A stretch of DNA of 12,301 nucleotides from an uncultured Clostridia bacterium (GTDB lineage Bacteria; Bacillota; Clostridia; Christensenellales; Aristaeellaceae): NCBI GenBank assembly GCA_947600345.1, contig CANQGC010000066.1, positions 1-12,301 of the forward strand, read 5' to 3'. The position numbers and the translations under genes are program-made. This document shows positions 1 through 5,115 of the stretch, piece by piece (positions within the stretch are counted from its first letter, which is position 1; every line of letters begins with the position of its first letter). The notes beneath the pieces are model-generated. The model was not told where the DNA came from. It did no database searches and saw only the letters and a list, made by a program, of their open reading frames with translations.

Positions 1-5
1 CTGCC

Positions 6-39
6 TTGAATTGGCAAGCCTCCCGGCTTGCCAATTCAA
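6..39. repeat. Perfect 15-bp inverted repeat with 4-base loop
   Basis: TTGAATTGGCAAGCC (6-20) pairs perfectly with 25-39 around the loop TCCC. Neither strand has a run of T directly after the stem, so it does not look like a standard intrinsic terminator. It could be an extragenic palindrome, or the stem of a terminator for a gene left of the window. Nothing further can be said from this edge. Confidence 0.75.
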
Positions 40-51
40 CTCCGCGCCGCG

Positions 52-123
52 GCGGCCCGCGGTATGGAGGCGATGAAGCTTTGGTTCGCATTGCCGAAGC
101 TGTGATTGGATACCGCGGGCCGC
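52..123. repeat. 14-bp inverted repeat around a 44-base centre
   Basis: Bases 52-65 (GCGGCCCGCGGTAT) are exactly complementary in reverse to 110-123 (ATACCGCGGGCCGC). The 44 bases between them show no comparable pairing that I can see. The arms could form the stem of a large hairpin or a symmetrical protein-binding site. I see no convincing gene in 1-297: a forward open frame from base 6 begins inside a palindrome, matches nothing I recognise and runs into the 3' end of the acyl-CoA synthetase on the other strand. Confidence 0.6.
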
Positions 124-186
124 ATGGGAGCGAGGCCGCTGTGCGCAACCCGCAACCGCCTGCCAGGCGCAACCTCAGGGGTTACG

Positions 187-229
187 CTGGGCGCTGCCCA
201 GACCTGCCAAGGAACCTGAGGTTCCTTGG
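187..229. repeat. Two adjacent perfect hairpins
   Basis: CTGGGC/GCCCAG (187-192 / 196-201, loop of 3) is followed by CCAAGGAACC/GGTTCCTTGG (207-216 / 220-229, loop of 3). The second is followed on the plus strand by a weakly pyrimidine-rich stretch (ATTCTCCCTTCT), not a true U-tract. The octamer GCGCAACC is also directly repeated just upstream (143-150 and 167-174). Function is unknown; together with the neighbouring palindromes they make this a strongly structured non-coding region. Confidence 0.6.
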
Positions 230-267
230 ATTCTCCCTTCTGGGGTTACGGCGGGGCTTGGACGTGT

Positions 268-294
268 CAGGGGCCGCCCATTGGGCGGCCCCTG
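268..294 (-). terminator. 12-bp GC-rich hairpin just after the acyl-CoA synthetase stop
   Basis: CAGGGGCCGCCC (268-279) pairs perfectly with GGGCGGCCCCTG (283-294) around a 3-base loop. On the minus strand the stem starts three bases after the stop codon of the acyl-CoA synthetase (298-300). The position and stability suggest transcript-end formation or 3' end protection for the minus-strand operon. No U-run follows on the minus strand, so classical intrinsic termination is doubtful. Confidence 0.45.
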
Positions 295-297
295 TCG

Positions 298-2022
298 TTA
301 CGCTGTCTTCTTCGCTTCCTCTTCCTCCAATATCCGGTAGGCCACCTTGCCCACCAGCGTCTTGGGAAGCTCGGTTCTGAACTCGATTTCGTAGGGCATC
401 GCGTATCGCGCGATGTTCTTCCGGCAGTAGTCCAGGATCGACTGCCGCACCGCCTCCGTGGGCGCAACGCCCGGCTTCAGCACGACGAACGCCTTGACCT
501 TCTGCATCTTATACGGATCCTTCACCCCGATCACGCAGCTCATGTGCACCGCCTCGTGGGCGTCGAGTATGTTCTCGATCTGCGACGGGTACACGTTGTA
601 GCCCGAGGTCACGATCATCCGCTTGATCCTCTGGCGGAAGTAGATGAAGCCGTCCGAGTCCATCACGCCCAGGTCGCCCGTGTGCACCCAAGTCACGCCG
701 TCCGCGTGCTTCTGCAGCGTGTTCGCCGTCTCCTCCGGGTGATTCACGTACTCCAGCATCACCGTCGGGCCCGCCAGCACGATCTCGCCCTCGGTGCCGT
801 AGGGCACCTCCTGCTGCGTGCCGGGCTTGACGATCTTATAGTAGGTGTCCGGGAATGGTATGCCGATGCTGCCCTCCCGGGCCTTGCCCTTGGGCGTCAG
901 GCAGCTGGCCGTCACGCACTCGGTGGTACCGTAGCCCTCGAGCACCTCGATGCTGGCCTTGTGCTTGATGAGGAAGTCGTCGATCCGGCGCTTGAGCTCC
1001 ACCGGCAGCGTGTCGCCGCCGGAGAACATGCCCTTCAGGCAGGAGAGGTCCAGGTCGTCCAGGCCGTCGATGCGCAGCAGCGCCTCGTAGAGCGTGGGCA
1101 CGCCGGCGATCAGGTTCGGGTGGTGCTTGCGCAAAAGCTCCGCGTAGGTCTTCGGCGTGAAGCGGGGCACCAGTATGCAGCGACCGCCGAACATCAGGAA
1201 GGTGTGGATGCTCACGCCCAGGCCGAAGCCGTGGAACATGGGCATGATGGAGAGGATGGAGTCACCCACGTGCAGGTTCTCCTGGGTGGAGAACACCTGC
1301 GCGCCCAGGGCGTTGAAGTTCAGGTTCGAGAGCAGTATGCCCTTGGTGACGCCGGTGGTGCCGCCGCTATAGAGGATAGCCGCCGGGTCCTGCGCCGCGC
1401 GCTTCACCCGGGGATCGCTGCCGAAGGATTTTCCGTCGGCAAGAAACTTTTTCCAGGTGACGTAGTTTCCGTCCGACGGGAGCGCCGGGATGCTGCGGCC
1501 CTCGGTCAGCGCATAGCCGAGCTTCAGAAGCGGCTTGAGCGCGTCCTTGACGCTGGCGATGATGAGCGTCTTCAGCGCGGGCGTCCGCTCGCGAATCGCT
1601 GCGAACTTGCCGTAGAACTGGTCCAGCGTCAGCGCCGCCACGGACTTGGAGTCGTTCAGGTAGAACTCGATCTCGCCCTCGGCGGAGAGCGGGTGGATCA
1701 TGTTCGCCACCGCGCCCACCATGTTCACCGCGTAGAACATGCTCACCGCCTGGGGGCAGTTGGGCATGGCGATGGTCACGCGGTCGTCCTCCTTCACGCC
1801 GAGGGCGCGCAGGGCGCTGGCGCAGGCGCGGATGTCCTCCACGGCCTTCCGATAGCTGGTGTGGCTGCCCATGAAGTCGTAGGCGATGGCTTCGGGATGC
1901 GCGTTCGCGATCTTCTCCACGCACTCGACCATGGTGCACTCCGGGTAGTCCAGGTGCATCGGTATGTGGCCCATGAAGGGCTCCCAGGGCGTCTTGACCT
2001 GTATGGGGCGGGGAAACTTCAC
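298..2022 (-). CDS. Acyl-CoA synthetase (AMP-forming), long/medium-chain fatty acid ligase type
   Basis: This is a 574-aa member of the ANL adenylating enzyme superfamily. It should activate a carboxylic acid with ATP to an acyl-adenylate and pass it to CoA in the cytoplasm. The core motifs are intact: the phosphate loop YSGGTTGVTK (218-227), YGTTE (364-368), HTGD (447-450) and the hinge region with SGYNVYP (473-479). The C-terminal PKTLVGKVAYR carries the likely catalytic lysine K559. Length fits bacterial FadD-like ligases. The start codon is GTG (2022-2020), with an AGGAGG site at 2030-2035 seven bases upstream. The start overlaps the stop of the upstream acyltransferase (GTGA, 2019-2022), so the two are translationally coupled. 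The fatty acid chain length cannot be read from sequence; an aryl or branched acid is possible. The pairing suggests that the acyl-CoA made here feeds the acyltransferase, which is inference. Confidence 0.9.
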   Translation of the reverse strand: MKFPRPIQVKTPWEPFMGHIPMHLDYPECTMVECVEKIANAHPEAIAYDFMGSHTSYRKAVEDIRACASALRALGVKEDDRVTIAMPNCPQAVSMFYAVNMVGAVANMIHPLSAEGEIEFYLNDSKSVAALTLDQFYGKFAAIRERTPALKTLIIASVKDALKPLLKLGYALTEGRSIPALPSDGNYVTWKKFLADGKSFGSDPRVKRAAQDPAAILYSGGTTGVTKGILLSNLNFNALGAQVFSTQENLHVGDSILSIMPMFHGFGLGVSIHTFLMFGGRCILVPRFTPKTYAELLRKHHPNLIAGVPTLYEALLRIDGLDDLDLSCLKGMFSGGDTLPVELKRRIDDFLIKHKASIEVLEGYGTTECVTASCLTPKGKAREGSIGIPFPDTYYKIVKPGTQQEVPYGTEGEIVLAGPTVMLEYVNHPEETANTLQKHADGVTWVHTGDLGVMDSDGFIYFRQRIKRMIVTSGYNVYPSQIENILDAHEAVHMSCVIGVKDPYKMQKVKAFVVLKPGVAPTEAVRQSILDYCRKNIARYAMPYEIEFRTELPKTLVGKVAYRILEEEEAKKTA

Positions 2023-2906
2023 AGCGATACCTCCTCGCGGGCGGGGCGATCCAGCTCCTCGGGATGCTCCATGATGTGCTTGAATATCTTGATGGACTGG
2101 GCGTAGTAGTAGCCGTCGGCGATGCGCTCGTCCAGCGTGACGCCCAGCGGCAGCATTTCCTTCATCACGTACGTGCCGTCCTCGTGGAACACCGGCTGCT
2201 TCCGCTTCTCACCGATCACCACGAACAGCGAGTTCGTGCCCCAGTTGTTCAGGTGGTGGTAGGCGGCGTTGAGCTTGATGGAGCCCAAGTTCGAGATGAA
2301 GATCGAGGCGTAGTTCGGGTCGTCCTTGATCAGGTCATAGGGCACCTTGCCGTAGTAGTCCAGGCGGCGCATCAGCCACAGCACCGGGCGAAGGATGCAG
2401 CGCGGCAACTTCAAAAACGTCGCCATGACATCGGTGGAATTGTCCACCACCTCGGCCTTGCGCAGCGTGAAGATCTCCTTCATGATCTCCTCGTGGAAGG
2501 AATCGATGGTGGTCTCCGGGCCAAACTTCTTGAAGGCCAGCGCCTCCCCGGCCTCGTCGCCGAAGTACTTCTTCACCACGAAGGCCACGGAGATGTGGTT
2601 GCGGCTGTACAGGCGGCTGCCCTGGATGAAGTAGTTCATCTTCGGGCGCAGCGTGAGCACCTTGACCATGGCGCAGGCCGCGCAGTGGAAGATCGTGTAG
2701 CGGTGCGCCTTGTCGAGCCCCGCGTTCTTCCTCTCCAGGAATGCGTTCAGCGCGGTCAGGTCGATGCTCTCCCGCAGAAACGCCTCGTTGTCGCAGCGAT
2801 TCGGAAACAGGTAGGGCGTGATGCCGTGCAGCGGATCGACGTCGCGCACCCAGGTTGCATCGAAGCGGTCGCCGCGCCGCCTCTTGGTCTTTTGCACAAA
2901 CTTCAT
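2019..2906 (-). CDS. CAT/E2-fold acyltransferase-like protein lacking the catalytic histidine
   Basis: The 295-aa protein resembles the catalytic domain of 2-oxoacid dehydrogenase E2 subunits and chloramphenicol acetyltransferase. Visible marks are SIFISNLGSI (201-210, compare E2 'FTISNLG') and the C-terminal TLDERIADG (257-265), which lines up with the E2 motif DHRxxDG. The histidine of that motif, the general base in the family, is glutamate here (E260), while D264-G265 are kept. There is no lipoyl domain and no E1/E3-binding domain, so it is not an E2 core of a dehydrogenase complex. It is first in the operon and overlaps the acyl-CoA synthetase by four bases, so it may use or bind the acyl-CoA. 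The ATG at 2906 has AAGGGG directly abutting it. A GTG three codons later (2897-2895) is spaced nine bases from the same AAGGGG and may be the true start. The substrate is unknown. Confidence 0.75.
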   Translation of the reverse strand: MKFVQKTKRRRGDRFDATWVRDVDPLHGITPYLFPNRCDNEAFLRESIDLTALNAFLERKNAGLDKAHRYTIFHCAACAMVKVLTLRPKMNYFIQGSRLYSRNHISVAFVVKKYFGDEAGEALAFKKFGPETTIDSFHEEIMKEIFTLRKAEVVDNSTDVMATFLKLPRCILRPVLWLMRRLDYYGKVPYDLIKDDPNYASIFISNLGSIKLNAAYHHLNNWGTNSLFVVIGEKRKQPVFHEDGTYVMKEMLPLGVTLDERIADGYYYAQSIKIFKHIMEHPEELDRPAREEVSL

Positions 2907-2929
2907 CCCCTTGCGTCGAGTTTTTACTT

Positions 2930-2958
2930 ATATTAGCACAATAAAGTGAAAATATCCA
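2930..2958 (-). promoter_or_regulatory. Probable SigA-type promoter for the acyltransferase/acyl-CoA synthetase operon
   Basis: Read on the minus strand, TGGATA (2958-2953) and TAATAT (2935-2930) are separated by 17 bases. A TG lies one base before the -10, making it an extended -10 site. A transcript would start near 2923 and have a very short leader of about 16 bases before the ATG at 2906. Confidence 0.55.
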
Positions 2959-3193
2959 TCTCTTGGGCGGGCCTCCGTAAGATTTCCTTCAAAATTAACG
3001 CTTCTGCTACGGTTCTCAGGGCAATTTCGACAGAATTTGCAGCCTGCGTTGCCCATGATTTCATTTTTGTCGATCTGATTCTCAGTTGATCTGGTATTGA
3101 AAACGAGCTCTATCCCTGTTTCGCATACAGGCGTCCGTCGTGTAAAAACAATGTAATTCTTTCAAAAAGCCGAAAAAACATGCCGAAAGATAC
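2959..3193. other. AT-rich spacer with no recognised gene
   Basis: This stretch lies between the two divergent promoters. It is much richer in A+T than its surroundings. I find no start with a ribosome site followed by a plausible protein on either strand, and no strong hairpin. Regulatory sites for either promoter may lie here, but none is recognisable to me. Confidence 0.5.
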
Positions 3194-3222
3194 TTGACAG
3201 CTTCGGCCGGTTGTGATAAAAT
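3194..3222 (+). promoter_or_regulatory. Strong SigA-type promoter of the T-box leader
   Basis: TTGACA (3194-3199) is a perfect -35. TAAAAT (3217-3222) lies 17 bases later, and TG at 3214-3215 gives an extended -10. Transcription should begin at about 3229, immediately before the Stem I region of the T-box leader. Confidence 0.85.
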
Positions 3223-3228
3223 TTCGTC

Positions 3229-3518
3229 ATATTCGATGACGGGATCAGAGTAACCAATGCCTGTGCCGCACAGAGAGCGTCCGGTTGGTGGAAGGGCGCG
3301 GGGCAGCTTGGCGAAGGCCTTCCCGGAGAAGCGCACCGAAAATCGAAATGCTTGGGGAAGCAACGAGTGAGTAGACTGCGCTGGGTTCGCCCATTACAGC
3401 GTCGGGCAGTATCTGTCCATGAGGCTTGCGTCCGCAAGGCGCAGGCGAAATAAGGTGGTACCGCGGAGCAACGCTTCGTCCTTATGGGTTTCCATGAAGG
3501 GCGGAGCGTTTATTCGTT
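3229..3518 (+). ncRNA. T-box riboswitch, probably tRNA-Ala specific
   Basis: The leader carries the invariant T-box AAGGTGGTACCGCG (3452-3465). Stem I can be drawn: base pairs 3240-3244 with 3321-3325 (CGGGA/TCCCG), a loop-E AGTA (3249-3252) opposite GAA (3313-3315), then CCAA+TGCC (3254-3261) with GGCA (3302-3305) and TTGG (3308-3311). A distal stem GCGTCC/GGGCGC (3277-3282 / 3294-3299) has GGTTGGTG in its loop. After GAA plus one base the specifier reads GCC (3317-3319), an alanine codon; the overlapping reading GGC would be glycine. The bulge UGGU (3456-3459) needs a tRNA ending in ACCA, which fits tRNA-Ala (discriminator A) and not tRNA-Gly (discriminator U). A hairpin CTTGC/GCAAG (about 3424-3438) may be Stem III. 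Uncharged tRNA-Ala would stabilise the antiterminator (3450-3485) and turn on the symporter downstream. Confidence 0.92.
3470..3518 (+). terminator. T-box regulated intrinsic terminator
   Basis: Bases 3470-3487 pair with 3492-3510 (18 base pairs including G-T, one bulged G at 3496, loop GTTT). A T-rich tail follows (TTTATTCGTTCT, from about 3509). The 5' arm contains CCTTAT (3480-3485), which otherwise pairs with ATAAGG (3450-3455). It also contains GCTTCG (3473-3478), which pairs with CGGAGC (3464-3469) in the antiterminator. The two structures are therefore mutually exclusive, as expected for transcriptional T-boxes. Confidence 0.85.
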
Positions 3519-3567
3519 CTGCCCGGGGTAGGCATCTCGTACCATTACAACGAAAGGGGCAACAACT

Positions 3568-5001
3568 ATGGAAAAAGTCATGGATTCTATTTCAACGGTC
3601 AATGGTGCTATCAGTGGTGTCACCTCCATCATCGAGATGGTTCTGCTGCTGGGCATCGGTCTGTACCTGACGTTCTTTTCTAAGGGCGTGCAGTTCCGCA
3701 AGTTCGGCTTCGCGATGAAGAACACCATCGGCAAGATCTTCCAGAAGCAGAAGGCCGGCGAGGGCGCCATCACCCCGTTCCAGGCGGTCTGCACCGCGCT
3801 GGCGGCCACCGTCGGCACGGGCAACATCGCGGGCGTCGCGGGCGCCATCGCGATGGGCGGCCCGGGCGCGGTGTTCTGGATGTGGGTGTCCGCTCTGCTG
3901 GGCATGTGCACCAAGTTTTCCGAGGTCACGCTGGCGGTGAAGTTCCGCGAGCGCAACTCCAAGGGCGAATGGGTCGGCGGCCCGATGTACTACATCACCA
4001 ACGGCTTGGGCAAGAGCTGGAAGTGGTTGGCCTGCGTCTTCGCGGGTCTGGCTGTGCTCGCTTCCTTTGGCATCGGCAACGCCACCCAGGTGAGCTCCAT
4101 CAAGGGCTCCATCAACTCCATGCTCTATAACTTCGGTGTGTTTAAGACCGAGGACGGCCTGCCGGTTGTGAACTGGATCATCGGCATCGCGCTGGCGGCG
4201 GTTCTGCTGCTGGTCATGGTGGGCGGCCTGAAGCGCCTGGCGAGCGTCACCGAGAAGCTCGTTCCGTTCATGGCGATCATCTACATCGTGTTTGGTCTGG
4301 GCGTGCTGATCGTGAACTTCAAGGCCATCCCCGCCGCCTTCGCCGACATCTTCCGCGGCGCTTTCTCCCCGATGTCCGTCGTCTCCGGTGGCGTGGCCGG
4401 CCTCTTCATCACGATGGGGACCACCATGCAAAGGGGCATTGCCCGCGGCGTGTTCTCCAATGAAGCCGGTATGGGCTCCGCCCCGATGGCCCATGCCTCC
4501 GCGGAAACTGATCATCCGGTGCGCCAGGGCCTCTACGGCATCTTCGAGGTGTTCATGGACACCATCGTGATCTGCACCATGACGGCGCTGGTCGTGCTCT
4601 GTGCGGCTCGCGGCAATATTGTCTACGGCGTAGAGGCTGGTCCGGCTTTGACCATCAGCGGCTTCACCGCTACCTACGGCAGCTGGGTTTCGATCATCAC
4701 CGCCATCGCGATTTGCAGCTTCGCATTCTCCACGATCCTGGGCTGGAGCCTGTACGGCAGCCGCTGCATCGAGTATCTGTTCGGGCCCAAGAGCGTGACC
4801 CCCTACGTGGTGATCTTCGGCCTGGTGGCCATTCTGGGCGCTACTGCAGAGCTCGACCCCATCTGGGCGGTAGCCGACACTCTGAACGGCCTGATGGCAA
4901 TTCCGAACCTGATCGCGCTTGCGCTGCTCTCCCCGGTGGTGTTCAAGCTCGTGAAGGAATTCTTCGAATTGAACGCCAAGCAGCCGAACCTCAGAAAGTA
5001 A
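3568..5001 (+). CDS. Sodium:alanine/glycine symporter, AGCS family
   Basis: A 477-aa integral membrane protein of the alanine/glycine:cation symporter family (AlsT/AgcS/DagA type). It is expected to import alanine and/or glycine with Na+ across the cytoplasmic membrane. Family marks are clear: GTGNIAGVAGAIAMGGPG (83-100), directly followed by AVFWMW; VGGPMYYI (136-143); and QRGIARGVFSNEAGMGSAP in the middle of the protein. About ten to eleven hydrophobic segments are visible, and the length is typical. The ATG at 3568 has AAAGGGG (3553-3559) eight bases upstream. The gene sits alone between the T-box leader and an intrinsic terminator, so it is a single-gene unit induced when tRNA-Ala is uncharged. 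This supports alanine as the main substrate; glycine uptake remains possible. Confidence 0.93.
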   Translation: MEKVMDSISTVNGAISGVTSIIEMVLLLGIGLYLTFFSKGVQFRKFGFAMKNTIGKIFQKQKAGEGAITPFQAVCTALAATVGTGNIAGVAGAIAMGGPGAVFWMWVSALLGMCTKFSEVTLAVKFRERNSKGEWVGGPMYYITNGLGKSWKWLACVFAGLAVLASFGIGNATQVSSIKGSINSMLYNFGVFKTEDGLPVVNWIIGIALAAVLLLVMVGGLKRLASVTEKLVPFMAIIYIVFGLGVLIVNFKAIPAAFADIFRGAFSPMSVVSGGVAGLFITMGTTMQRGIARGVFSNEAGMGSAPMAHASAETDHPVRQGLYGIFEVFMDTIVICTMTALVVLCAARGNIVYGVEAGPALTISGFTATYGSWVSIITAIAICSFAFSTILGWSLYGSRCIEYLFGPKSVTPYVVIFGLVAILGATAELDPIWAVADTLNGLMAIPNLIALALLSPVVFKLVKEFFELNAKQPNLRK

Positions 5002-5011
5002 GCACCAACAC

Positions 5012-5042
5012 CGCCTCCGGCACACGCCGGAGGCGCTTTTTT
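5012..5042 (+). terminator. Intrinsic terminator of the symporter gene
   Basis: CGCCTCCGGC (5012-5021) pairs perfectly with 5026-5035 around ACAC, followed by C and six T (5037-5042). It lies 10 bases after the symporter stop codon and isolates the next gene transcriptionally. Confidence 0.92.
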
Positions 5043-5054
5043 CTGCCACGAGGA

Positions 5055-5083
5055 TTGAAGGCGCGCAACGTTTGTGTTATGAT
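5055..5083 (+). promoter_or_regulatory. Promoter of the restriction-modification gene
   Basis: TTGAAG (5055-5060) and TATGAT (5078-5083) are separated by exactly 17 bases, and TG (5075-5076) gives an extended -10. The start point would be near 5090, about 26 bases before the ATG at 5116. A ribosome site AGGCGG lies at 5103-5108. Confidence 0.75.
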
Positions 5084-5115
5084 AGCCATAGAAACCCATT
5101 GCAGGCGGTGATCGC

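Noticed and set aside
1..297. Insertion sequence or integron end at the left edge
   Set aside because: Many palindromes, but no transposase fragment, target duplication or pair of terminal repeats can be shown inside the window.
226..2106. A 626-codon open frame on the plus strand opposite the acyl-CoA synthetase
   Set aside because: Its product is rich in His, Arg, Val and Leu with no recognisable motif. It is the mirror of a GC-rich coding strand, and the minus-strand gene has clear family motifs.
3316..3318. Glycine specifier GGC in the T-box
   Set aside because: Alignment of GAA plus one spacer base puts GCC in the specifier, and the UGGU bulge does not match the usual tRNA-Gly discriminator U.
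3082..3437. Minus-strand open frames of about 90 codons over the leader region
   Set aside because: They lie antisense to the T-box promoter and Stem I, have no ribosome site, and their products are not recognisable.
3592..5049. A 485-codon open frame opposite the symporter
   Set aside because: Low-complexity composition typical of an antisense shadow; the plus strand encodes an unmistakable AGCS transporter.
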